Origin: SAR202 cluster bacterium Casp-Chloro-G4
GTDB taxonomy: Bacteria; Chloroflexota; Dehalococcoidia; Lucifugimonadales; JADFKI01
Length of the DNA stretch: 32,422 nt
Assembly (NCBI GenBank): GCA_002816705.1
Contig: MUCK01000005.1
Location: forward strand, 1-32,422
Direction of reading: 5' to 3'
Both the position numbers and the translations under genes were made by a program. The notes beneath the pieces were generated by a model that saw only the letters and a list, made by a program, of their open reading frames with translations, was not told the origin of the DNA and ran no database searches. Below are positions 8,899-16,242 of this stretch, one piece after another. Position 1 is the first letter of the stretch. Each line of letters opens with the position of its first letter.

Positions 8899-9663
8899 TC
8901 AAGAATGCCTGGCAACCCAGTCCCACATAATCGTCGCCTTTTCGGCCTGGCCAGGCGTTGCAGGGTCGATGACGCACCGGCAACTACGGGTGTAAGAGCC
9001 TATCACCTGTAAGTCGCTGCGGCCTGTGTCCCATTTCCAGGGCGAGCCGCCCGCCGACGAAAACACCTGCAAGGCTAGCTCTCTCGTCACCGGGACTGCC
9101 CGGCGGAACCTACGAGAGTTCGGCGTCCCAGCAAAGACCCAGAAACGATCCCAAAGTGTCTTATCGCTCAGCCCTCTGAGGACGTGGGCGTTGGTCCCGT
9201 AACGTTCCATTTCGACATCGGTAGGCCGTTGCGTAACATCCTTCAGAATCCCCTCGATTTCCAAAAATCCTACCAGGTAGAAGCCGTGTACCGAGGGTTC
9301 CTTGGTTTTCTTCTCCCGGGTGAGTCTGGCGAGAAAGAATATGAAGTCGCCCGGCGCCATGCGCTTCAACGAGGCGGCCCTGGGACTGGTCTCGCAGTTG
9401 TCTCCGTAAGTGAAGGTCTCGAACTCGGGGTCGAAATGTGTTGGGAAGTTCCAAAGGCGTTGAGGTATGTAGTCCTGTATTGACTTGCCGGGGTCGTAGA
9501 ACGAGGTCAAGCTGCCGTAGCGCACGGCGTGGTCGCCCGGGAGGTCTTGATCCTCCGGTATCGTTATGAATTCGAAAGTGCCGTCGTCGAATATAGGGCT
9601 GTCGAAGGAGTGGCTGGCGTTGGCCCCTACGTTGGCCAGGAAAATGCGCCCTGAAGCCGTCAT
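8899..9663 (-). CDS. Nmad3-like (nucleotide-modification-associated domain) protein
   Basis: Protein of 254 aa with no signal peptide. The N-terminus reads IFLANVGANASHSFDSPIF, then DDGTFEFITIPE. This hydrophobic strand, followed by a Pro-Ile-Phe-x-Asp-Gly and an Ile-Pro-Glu motif, resembles the start of Nmad3 domains, which were predicted from gene context to act with modified-nucleotide systems. That assignment is recalled pattern similarity, not a search result. Later segments include GDFIFFLARL, HGFYLVGFLEIE and a C-terminal cysteine pair (RSCRC). The ATG overlaps the queG stop by 4 bp, so translation is coupled to a tRNA queuosine enzyme. The biochemical activity is unknown. Confidence 0.55.
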   Translation of the reverse strand: MTASGRIFLANVGANASHSFDSPIFDDGTFEFITIPEDQDLPGDHAVRYGSLTSFYDPGKSIQDYIPQRLWNFPTHFDPEFETFTYGDNCETSPRAASLKRMAPGDFIFFLARLTREKKTKEPSVHGFYLVGFLEIEGILKDVTQRPTDVEMERYGTNAHVLRGLSDKTLWDRFWVFAGTPNSRRFRRAVPVTRELALQVFSSAGGSPWKWDTGRSDLQVIGSYTRSCRCVIDPATPGQAEKATIMWDWVARHS

Positions 9664-10802
9664 GCCTGTACTTCCGCTGCCAGATGACGTAGTGCGTCCA
9701 GGATTTCCTCTTGGACATCTTCTTCTTGCGGCTTAAGCGAAGCGGATCGCAGCGTCTGCACTGCTTCAGCGCCGCCGATGCGGCCTAACGCCCAGGCGGC
9801 GTGGTCTCTGACTAGCGGACTGTCGGATTCCAACGCCTTTGCCAGAGCAGGGACAGCAATGGCGTCGCCGATGTTGCCGAGCGCCACACACACATTTCGT
9901 TGAAGACCTACATGCTTGGCCCGCTTGATAGCGCTATTGCGGAAGCGCTCCCTGAATCCCTCTTCGTCCAGTTCCAAAAGAGGTATCAACTCGGGCGCAG
10001 AGAAGTCATGTCGCTGTTGGAAGGCTGGCTCCAATGTCTGAGTTGCCTTCCGGTTAACGGGGCAAACGTCCTGACATATATCGCAGCCGAAGACCCAATC
10101 GCCTATCAGTGGACGTAAGTCCTTGGGGATGGGGCCCCGCAGTTCTATGGTGAGAAACGAAATGCACTTCCGATTGTCGATAACGTACGGCCCTACTATG
10201 GCCCCTGTAGGGCAGGCGTCAATGCACAGGACGCAACTTCCGCAGGTTTTTTTGAGCGGCTCGTCCGGTGAGAGCTTTAAGTCGGTTACTACCTGAGCCA
10301 GGAAAACCCATGAGCCGTGACTTGGGGTAAGGATGTTGGTGTTCTTGCCGAACCAGCCCACACCAGCACGCTCCGCAGCGGCTCGGTCGTTCATGGGGCC
10401 GTCGTCCACGAATATTCTGGTGCGGACAGGCTCGCCCAGACGGGCCTCAAGGCCTTCGCAGAACTGGCGTAGGCGTTTCTTGATTACGTCGTGGTAATCG
10501 TCGCCCCAGGCGTAGCGGGCGATTTTGCCTTTCGGGCCGCTGCCATCCGCATCAGGCGGTCCCGAGTTGTAGCTTAGGGCTAGGGAAATAACCGACTGGG
10601 CACCCTCCAGGAGGACCTCTGGTCGGTTGGCACGCCGCACGCGCTCCTCGGTATACCACCCGAGGCCGTCCATCAGGCCAGCCTGTACTCTCTCTAATGC
10701 GGCCTGTTCGTCACGCAAAAAAGGCTCCGCTGTTGTGATGCCCACAAGGTCGAATCCCAGCCCTGTCGCGTAACCTCGAACGATGTTTTCACGAGACGTC
10801 AT
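9660..10802 (-). CDS. queG: Epoxyqueuosine reductase QueG
   Basis: Cobalamin- and iron-sulfur-dependent enzyme that reduces epoxyqueuosine to queuosine at position 34 of tRNAs with GUN anticodons. It is 380 aa, a full-length form with the C-terminal HEAT-like region (about residues 300-370, ALGRIGGAEAVQTLRSAS). The catalytic aspartate is in FVDDGPMNDR (Asp133/134). Two 4Fe-4S clusters are supported by CGSCVLCIDACP (Cys187, 190, 193, 197) together with Cys213 and CDICQDVCP (Cys240, 243, 247). It is the first gene of a closely spaced run on this strand, with a TATAAT box upstream. Other queuosine genes are not in the window. Confidence 0.93.
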   Translation of the reverse strand: MTSRENIVRGYATGLGFDLVGITTAEPFLRDEQAALERVQAGLMDGLGWYTEERVRRANRPEVLLEGAQSVISLALSYNSGPPDADGSGPKGKIARYAWGDDYHDVIKKRLRQFCEGLEARLGEPVRTRIFVDDGPMNDRAAAERAGVGWFGKNTNILTPSHGSWVFLAQVVTDLKLSPDEPLKKTCGSCVLCIDACPTGAIVGPYVIDNRKCISFLTIELRGPIPKDLRPLIGDWVFGCDICQDVCPVNRKATQTLEPAFQQRHDFSAPELIPLLELDEEGFRERFRNSAIKRAKHVGLQRNVCVALGNIGDAIAVPALAKALESDSPLVRDHAAWALGRIGGAEAVQTLRSASLKPQEEDVQEEILDALRHLAAEVQA

Positions 10803-10845
10803 ATGTCCGCACTTATCTGGATTTCAAATCACTTAGGTCAGATTT

Positions 10846-10851
10846 ATTATA
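10846..10851 (-). promoter_or_regulatory. Candidate -10 box for queG
   Basis: On the minus strand the sequence reads TATAAT, a perfect -10 hexamer, 43 bases before the queG ATG. The -35 position 17 bases upstream (GCCGAA) is poor, so this rests on the -10 box and location only. Confidence 0.4.
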
Positions 10852-11280
10852 GGACAGGATAACCTTTATTCGGCTGGCACCGTTGACCTACCTTACTTAC
10901 AGTCCTATTATCAATTAAACTAGATTCGATTGTAATTGACCGCACGGAGAAGGTGCCAGATTGGCGGAAGCGAAAATGAATGTTCGCCTAAGGTATTGCC
11001 AACACTGGGGCCACGCCCTTCGAGCAGGATGGATGGCCGGCCAAGCGCCAGGCCGATCCAGAGAGCAATTCGATTCGTTCGTACTAACCCCCAACGATCA
11101 CCGCAAGTTTCACCCACTCACCAACGACGCGCTTTTCGCAGCTGAGGAATCAACCAGAGGCTCGTTTATTTCCGCTGTCGTGGGACACGATGAAAGTCAT
11201 ATCGTCTCGGATTTTGGAAGGTCTTGAGTTGGAGGTGAAGCCAGAAATTACATTATCACTCAAATTGATGAAACCCAAGC

Positions 11281-11309
11281 TTGACGTAAAAATTATGCTT
11301 TGTTATAGT
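11281..11309 (+). promoter_or_regulatory. Sigma70-type promoter of guaB3
   Basis: TTGACG (11281-11286) and TATAGT (11304-11309) are separated by exactly 17 bases. Transcription would begin near 11316, giving a leader of about 26 bases that contains the ribosome-binding site GAGAGGGG (11327-11334), seven bases from the ATG at 11342. Confidence 0.75.
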
Positions 11310-11341
11310 CCAAAAAATTTCAGCCTGAGAGGGGCAAAATA

Positions 11342-12481
11342 ATGGTCGCACCCCAGCTTAAGGAAATTCGGCGAGCCTACGGATTCGATGAAGTTGCTAT
11401 CGCACCGGGCGAACTGACTGTTAACCCAGAACTAACCAACATTGATTTTTCTGTCGAAGGTATTACTCTTAGCACCCCTATATTGGCGGCTGCAATGGAC
11501 GCAGTGGTCTCCCCGAAATTCGCGGGCCACATGAGCGAGCTCGGCGGCATGGCTGTTTTGAACCTGGAAGGAATCCAGTGTCGATACGAAAACACAGAAG
11601 AGATATTGAACGAGATTGTGACTACCCCCCAGGAAGAAGTCACCAGCCTCCTACAGAAGCTTTATACCGAGCCTATCAAGGATCATTTGATAGCGGCTCG
11701 AGTAGAAGAAACCAGGAAGAACGGCGCTAGGTGCGCCGTTTCTGTTACCCCGGCCAGCACGAAACGGTTCGCCCCCATAGCTGCGGAGGCTGGCGCAGAC
11801 ATGATCGTCGTACAGTCCACGGTGACTACGGCCAGGCACATTTCTAGCAGCCAAATTGGGCTCCGTTTCCCGGAGTTGCTTGAGATGGTGAATGTGCCGG
11901 TGCTTGTGGGCAATTGCGTTGGCTACGACGTAGCCCTGGAGTTAATGGAAACAGGCATACATGGTCTGCTTGTTGGAGTCGGCCCGGGAGCGGCCTGCAC
12001 CACGAGAGAAGTCACAGGAGTCGGAGTACCGCAGGTTACTGCTACTCTGGACTGCGCCGCGGCCCGCGACGAGTACTTCAGGCGTAGCGGTCGCTACGTG
12101 CCGGTGATTACCGATGGTGGCATTCGCACTGGCGGGGACTTGTGCAAGTCTTTCGCTTGCGGCGCCGACGCGGTGATGTTGGGATCGCCTCTGGCCCAGG
12201 CCAAAGAGGCCCCCGGTAAAGGCTACAACTGGGGCATGGCCAATCCCCATCCCGCGCTGCCTCGCGGCACCCGTGTCAACGTAGGCATCAAAGGGACTCT
12301 TAAAGAGATACTCTTCGGCCCAACCTCCGCTACTGACGGTACTCAGAACCTGATGGGCGCTTTGAGGGTTTGCATGGGCATGGTTGGCGCGCAGACCATC
12401 CAGGAGATGCACAACGCAGAGGTAATCATGGCCCCGTCCATCAAGACGGAAGGCAAGCACTACCAGTTGGGCTTCGAGTAG
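11342..12481 (+). CDS. guaB3: GuaB3-type IMP dehydrogenase family protein
   Basis: IMP dehydrogenase-superfamily TIM-barrel enzyme, 379 aa, without the two CBS domains that regulate classical GuaB. The catalytic loop GPGAACTTREVTGVGVPQ contains Cys219, the residue that forms the covalent XMP intermediate. The phosphate and ribose-binding segment TDGGIRTGGD (Asp258) is intact. This layout matches the GuaB3 group, which is common in actinobacteria and cyanobacteria; members have been shown or proposed to oxidise IMP to XMP for GMP synthesis. It stands alone with its own promoter and a strong downstream terminator. If no CBS-containing guaB exists in the genome, this would be the main IMPDH, which cannot be judged here. 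Confidence 0.88.
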   Translation: MVAPQLKEIRRAYGFDEVAIAPGELTVNPELTNIDFSVEGITLSTPILAAAMDAVVSPKFAGHMSELGGMAVLNLEGIQCRYENTEEILNEIVTTPQEEVTSLLQKLYTEPIKDHLIAARVEETRKNGARCAVSVTPASTKRFAPIAAEAGADMIVVQSTVTTARHISSSQIGLRFPELLEMVNVPVLVGNCVGYDVALELMETGIHGLLVGVGPGAACTTREVTGVGVPQVTATLDCAAARDEYFRRSGRYVPVITDGGIRTGGDLCKSFACGADAVMLGSPLAQAKEAPGKGYNWGMANPHPALPRGTRVNVGIKGTLKEILFGPTSATDGTQNLMGALRVCMGMVGAQTIQEMHNAEVIMAPSIKTEGKHYQLGFE

Positions 12482-12532
12482 TCTTACGGGGAAAACTCGC
12501 CATCGGTAAGTGACTAAGTAGAAGAGTAATTT

Positions 12533-12563
12533 AAATGAGGCGGCCTTAATGGCCGCCTCATTT
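12533..12563. terminator. Bidirectional intrinsic terminator between guaB3 and prmC
   Basis: AAATGAGGCGGCC (12533-12545) and GGCCGCCTCATTT (12551-12563) form a perfect 13-bp stem with a 5-base TTAAT loop. The stem overlaps the prmC stop codon (12558-12560), so the last two codons of prmC are part of the hairpin. On the + strand the A-T-rich end serves guaB3; the same stem can end the prmC transcript. Confidence 0.8.
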
Positions 12564-13406
12564 GCATTTAATAACCAGCACTCTAGCCAGACCAAGCAGG
12601 TCGTCCGCGTGCGAGACCTCAGTCAATGGGAAGGCCTGCGCTGCAAGAATTTCGGCGTTGTCCATCTGCTGAGGAGACAGCTCAACCAGCATTAAGCCCC
12701 GCGGCTTTAACTTAGTTGGAGCCTGCCCTATTAATCTTCGGAAAGTATCCAGACCATCGAGGCCGCCGTCCAGCGCTTGCCTGGGTTCCTGCTGAACCTC
12801 AACCGCCAGCCCTTCGATCTCATCGGTGGGAATGTAAGGCGGATTAGAGACGATAATGTCCACTTGTCCCTGGATAGGTTCCAAAAGGTCCCCTTGAAGC
12901 AAGTCCACTCTGCCCTGTACGTCATGGCGTCGGAAATTCGCCCGCGCAACTTCTATCGCTCCGTCGTCCCATTCGGTCGCAAACGCAGTAGCGCCAGGTA
13001 GGTTGATAGCCAGTGCGATGGCGATGGCGCCGCTGCCTGTTCCCACGTCCGCGATACTGAGCTCACTTGGCGCCCAATCCTTTGCGAAATCCAGGGCCAG
13101 GTCCACCAGAAGTTCGGTCTCTTGTCGGGGTATCAGGACATGGTTGTTTACTACGAAATCCAGCCCGTAAAACTCACGATGCCCCGTGATGTACGCCAAT
13201 GGCTCTCCGGACGCTCTACGCGCTACCAGGGCGTCCATGGCTGCGGCTTCATCGGAGGTTAGAGTGCGTTCCAGGTCGGCAAAGAACTGCTCGCGGCTGA
13301 TACGTAGGGCGTGGCGTATGAGGACTTCCGTTTCCAGTCTCGGATTAGCATGTGGGGCGGCAGGAATGTGCTCGCTGGCGTTACGAAGGTACTCTCTGAG
13401 GTTCAT
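12558..13406 (-). CDS. prmC: Release factor glutamine methyltransferase PrmC (HemK)
   Basis: Cytoplasmic SAM-dependent methylase, 282 aa, that modifies the glutamine of the GGQ motif in peptide-release factors. It has an N-terminal helical domain (about 1-75), the SAM-binding motif DVGTGSGAIAIALA (about 120-133) and the glutamine-binding NPPY at 188-191. It lies 37 bases after prfA, its substrate, on the same strand, the usual arrangement. The 3' end is embedded in a terminator stem. Confidence 0.93.
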   Translation of the reverse strand: MNLREYLRNASEHIPAAPHANPRLETEVLIRHALRISREQFFADLERTLTSDEAAAMDALVARRASGEPLAYITGHREFYGLDFVVNNHVLIPRQETELLVDLALDFAKDWAPSELSIADVGTGSGAIAIALAINLPGATAFATEWDDGAIEVARANFRRHDVQGRVDLLQGDLLEPIQGQVDIIVSNPPYIPTDEIEGLAVEVQQEPRQALDGGLDGLDTFRRLIGQAPTKLKPRGLMLVELSPQQMDNAEILAAQAFPLTEVSHADDLLGLARVLVIKCK

Positions 13407-13443
13407 GCCCTTAAATTAACTCCGCCTGGCGTGTAGCCATGCT

Positions 13444-14520
13444 TTATAGGGCGGTGTCGGCCAGCTTCTCGGACTGCTCCCGTTGCTGAAGCTCCTGCAC
13501 GAACTCGTCGATGTCTCCGTCCAAAATCTGCTCCAGGTTGTAGCTAGAGAAGTTGATTCTGTGGTCGGTTACGCGGCCCTGCGGGAAATTAAAGGTGCGA
13601 ATTCTCTCAGAACGGTCTCCACTGCCAATCTGTGAACGGCGATTTGCAGAGACCTCCTGATGTTGGCGTTCGATCTCCTGAGCAAGAATACGGGAGCGCA
13701 ACACGCCCATGGCCTTCTCGCGGTTCTTGAGCTGGGAGCGTTCATCCTGGCAGGTTGCGGTTATGCCGGTAGGTATATGAGTAATGCGGACAGCCGTCTC
13801 CACCTTCTGCACATTCTGGCCACCGTGGCCACCGGCGCGGAAGATGTCGATGTCCAGGTCCTCGGGTCTGATATCTACGTCAACCTCTTCGGCTTCAGGA
13901 AGCACAGCCACGGTTGCGGCGGATGTGTGAATTCGCCCGCTGGACTCAGTTGTGGGAATCCGTTGGACTCGATGCCCACCGCTCTCATATTTCAAGCGGC
14001 TGTACGCGCCTTGACCCTTGACCGCGAAGACTATCTCTTTCATAGCCCCTACTCCGGTCTCGCTGGCGTCGATCACTTCGGTCTTCCAGCCCATGCGCTG
14101 AGCGTACCGCATGTACATGCGGTAAAGGTCCGCTGCGAAGAGGCCCGCCTCATCGCCGCCGGTGCCTGCGCGAATTTCCATGATTACGTTCTTGTCGTCG
14201 TTAGGGTCCTTAGGTATGAGTTCAAGGCGGAGACTCTCTTCCAACTCGGCCTTACGGACCTCAAGCTGGCCCTCCTCTTCCTTGGCGAAGGCCACCATTT
14301 CCGGGTCCGATTCCTGCCGAACAATCGCGGTTGTCTCCTCCAGCTGTTTAAGGACGCCACGATATTCACGCGAGAGCTGCACCACGGTGCGCATAGTGGC
14401 CTGCTCTTTAGCGAGGTTTCGTATCCGTGTGAAATCAACCGCTAATTCCGGGTCGGCCATTAGCTCTTCAATTTCGTCGTATCGGTTTTCGACTGAAGCC
14501 AGTCTTGTTAGCATGGTCAT
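13444..14520 (-). CDS. prfA: Peptide chain release factor 1 (RF1)
   Basis: Recognises UAA and UAG stop codons in the ribosomal A site and triggers peptide release. It is 358 aa, full length for RF1. The GGQ motif sits at residues 233-235 ([16 protein letters not shown]). The stop-codon-reading tripeptide position (PxT) reads Pro189-Thr-Thr191 in [16 protein letters not shown], compared with the common PAT/PVT. The histidine-threonine-serine stretch after it is typical of RF1. It is followed by prmC and preceded, 123 bases away, by hisS. The upstream gap holds an 11-bp direct repeat. Confidence 0.95.
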   Translation of the reverse strand: MTMLTRLASVENRYDEIEELMADPELAVDFTRIRNLAKEQATMRTVVQLSREYRGVLKQLEETTAIVRQESDPEMVAFAKEEEGQLEVRKAELEESLRLELIPKDPNDDKNVIMEIRAGTGGDEAGLFAADLYRMYMRYAQRMGWKTEVIDASETGVGAMKEIVFAVKGQGAYSRLKYESGGHRVQRIPTTESSGRIHTSAATVAVLPEAEEVDVDIRPEDLDIDIFRAGGHGGQNVQKVETAVRITHIPTGITATCQDERSQLKNREKAMGVLRSRILAQEIERQHQEVSANRRSQIGSGDRSERIRTFNFPQGRVTDHRINFSSYNLEQILDGDIDEFVQELQQREQSEKLADTAL

Positions 14521-14542
14521 AGCTAGACCTGCGAATCACATA

Positions 14543-14567
14543 ATTAGTATTGGGCCATTAGTATTGG
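14543..14567. repeat. Direct repeat upstream of prfA
   Basis: ATTAGTATTGG occurs at 14543-14553 and again at 14557-14567, a 14-base period. It lies 23-47 bases before the prfA start, between the candidate TATACT (minus strand, near 14580) and the gene. It may be a regulator site or chance repetition. Confidence 0.45.
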
Positions 14568-14643
14568 CCTCAGGACTCAGTATATCAAACACACCCCCGC
14601 ATAAACCTGATTTTGCTTGGGTATAGCGGTGCTGAAGGGCGCC

Positions 14644-16005
14644 CTATTTTACGAGCTTTGCGATTTCGTTGCTCAAATTAGCGATGAGCACGCTCTGTTC
14701 GTCTCCGGATTCCATATCGCGGAAACGCACTTTTCCGTCGGCAAGGTCTTCGTCCAGCGGAATGACGGCCACCTTGAAGCCCTTGCGGGATGCGTAGCGT
14801 AGCTGTCGGGCCAAACGGGCCTTCTCGAAGTATATTTCCGTGGAAATGTCATTGGACCGCAGGTCGCTGGCGATCTCTATGGCCTTTCGATACAAAGATT
14901 CGTCCGGCGTGGTCACTAGCACCGGGGCCACGGTAGCGGCACCTGCCTGTAAAATATCGGCACGGAGCAGCTGAGAGAATAGCCGGCTAAGGCCGATGGA
15001 TATGCCTACACCTGGCAGCGTCCGGCCCACATAGTAGCTGGCGAGGTCGTCGTAGCGCCCGCCGGAGCAGATGCTGCCCAGTTGTGGATGGTCCAGAAGA
15101 CGGGTCTCGTAAATGGTGCCGGTGTAGTAATCCAGGCCGCGTATGATGCCGAGGTCGACCTGCAAATTGGCTTCAGGAATGCCGAAGGAAGACGCGAACT
15201 CTACCACAGTGGACAGCTCTGAAACGCCCTGTTCGTATCGATCACCGATGCCTGTCTTGGCCTTCAGGGAGGCTAGAATTTCCTGCGAGGAGCCTTCCGC
15301 CTGGACCAGTTCCAATATGCCATCGATCTTGGAGGCGTCTGCACCGTTACCTTCGAGGTATTCGCGAACTGGGCCTACGCCCTGCCGCTCTATCTTGTCT
15401 GCTTCCCTGAGAATGTCTGCAGTTTCCACTTCGTTATAGCCAAGGTGTTCCAGGTATCCGGTCAGAATCTTGCGGTTGCTGATTCGGATGCAGAAGTTCC
15501 CTATATCCAACCTGCTAAAAACTTCAGATATGACAGCTGGGATTTCTGCGTCCGCCATCAAGCCCAATTCGCCGTCGCCTACGATGTCGATGTCGCACTG
15601 GGTGAATTCGCGGAAGCGTCCGTGCTGAGGTCTTTCGCCCCGCCAGACCTTCTGAATCTGGTATCGCCGGAAAGGGAAGACCAGATCCCCGTAACGCTGT
15701 GCCACATACCGGGCCAGAGGCACAGTGAGATCAAAATGTAGGGAGTACTCGCGGGCGTCTTCTACGCTTTGCGGGTAAAGGCTCGTCAGCCGGTAAATCT
15801 GCCGCTCCGCTTCCGCGCCACCTTTGGCCGTAAGAACGTCGTTTCGCTCCACGGAGGGTGTCTCAATAGGGGAGAAGCCGTATCGCTCGAACGACGCCCT
15901 TATGGTGTCGAGCATCCGCTGCTCCAGGATTCGTTCGGCGGGCGTCCACTCGGGGAAGCCGCTAATTGGGCCTACGGAGACCCTTTCCGTCTGCTTGGCG
16001 CACAT
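14644..16005 (-). CDS. hisS: Histidyl-tRNA synthetase
   Basis: Class II aminoacyl-tRNA synthetase, 453 aa, that charges tRNA-His. Motif 2 is FRRYQIQKVWRGERPQHGR, followed by REFTQCDIDIVG. The histidine-specific segment is GLDYYTGTIYE, motif 3 is GVGISIGLSRLFS, and the C-terminal anticodon-binding domain covers about residues 350-453 (PVLVTTPDESLYRKA onward). The start chosen (MCAKQTERV) leaves only a short leader before motif 1. An extended -10 element lies 85 bases upstream on this strand. No T-box specifier structure was recognised. Confidence 0.95.
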   Translation of the reverse strand: MCAKQTERVSVGPISGFPEWTPAERILEQRMLDTIRASFERYGFSPIETPSVERNDVLTAKGGAEAERQIYRLTSLYPQSVEDAREYSLHFDLTVPLARYVAQRYGDLVFPFRRYQIQKVWRGERPQHGRFREFTQCDIDIVGDGELGLMADAEIPAVISEVFSRLDIGNFCIRISNRKILTGYLEHLGYNEVETADILREADKIERQGVGPVREYLEGNGADASKIDGILELVQAEGSSQEILASLKAKTGIGDRYEQGVSELSTVVEFASSFGIPEANLQVDLGIIRGLDYYTGTIYETRLLDHPQLGSICSGGRYDDLASYYVGRTLPGVGISIGLSRLFSQLLRADILQAGAATVAPVLVTTPDESLYRKAIEIASDLRSNDISTEIYFEKARLARQLRYASRKGFKVAVIPLDEDLADGKVRFRDMESGDEQSVLIANLSNEIAKLVK

Positions 16006-16089
16006 TAAGCGTAGTGACTCCAGTTACGATTTTGATTCGGCGTTACACCTGCGGCACGGCCTGCGGGAGAAGGCGTAAACTGGCTATGC

Positions 16090-16095
16090 ATCATA
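16090..16095 (-). promoter_or_regulatory. Candidate extended -10 promoter for hisS
   Basis: On the minus strand the sequence reads TGATATGAT, an extended -10 (TGn-TATGAT). The -35 region is weak. The inferred start lies about 77 bases before the hisS ATG, in the 237-base divergent gap between hisS and rel. Confidence 0.4.
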
Positions 16096-16242
16096 TCACA
16101 GGCGCTCCGGCCTAAAGGATATGTTTCATGGTCGGATGGCGGATACTGGTTTCCAGGCCGATTTAGACTGCATTATGGTGTGGATATTGGCGACGTGGGA
16201 GAACCCAATGCCAATTGATAGAGTTTCCAAGCTCGGATATAC

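Larger units (their letters stand above)
10803..11341. other. 539-base intergenic region between divergent queG and guaB3
   Basis: Apart from the queG -10 box and the guaB3 promoter, I could not assign the central part, about 10930-11230. The + strand is open for 88 codons from a TTG at 10961, but the translation shows no family pattern and no ribosome-binding site. Several small inverted repeats occur, for example GATGGCC near 11029 with GGCCGATC near 11050. No tmRNA, SRP RNA, RNase P or T-box signature was recognised. It may hold a structured RNA or a decayed gene. Confidence 0.4.

Noticed and set aside
10930-11230. tmRNA, SRP RNA, 6S or RNase P gene in the queG-guaB3 gap
   Set aside because: None of the conserved sequence blocks of these RNAs could be found.
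11942-12595. 217-codon minus-strand frame opposite guaB3
   Set aside because: Runs through the catalytic loop region of guaB3 and the terminator; no recognisable protein features.
13660-14445. 261-codon open frame on the + strand opposite prfA
   Set aside because: It lies wholly within prfA, a clear RF1, and has no family pattern; it is a shadow frame.
16006-16242. Possible T-box leader for hisS
   Set aside because: The minus-strand leader of about 77 bases is too short and lacks the conserved AGGGTGGNACCGCG antiterminator.
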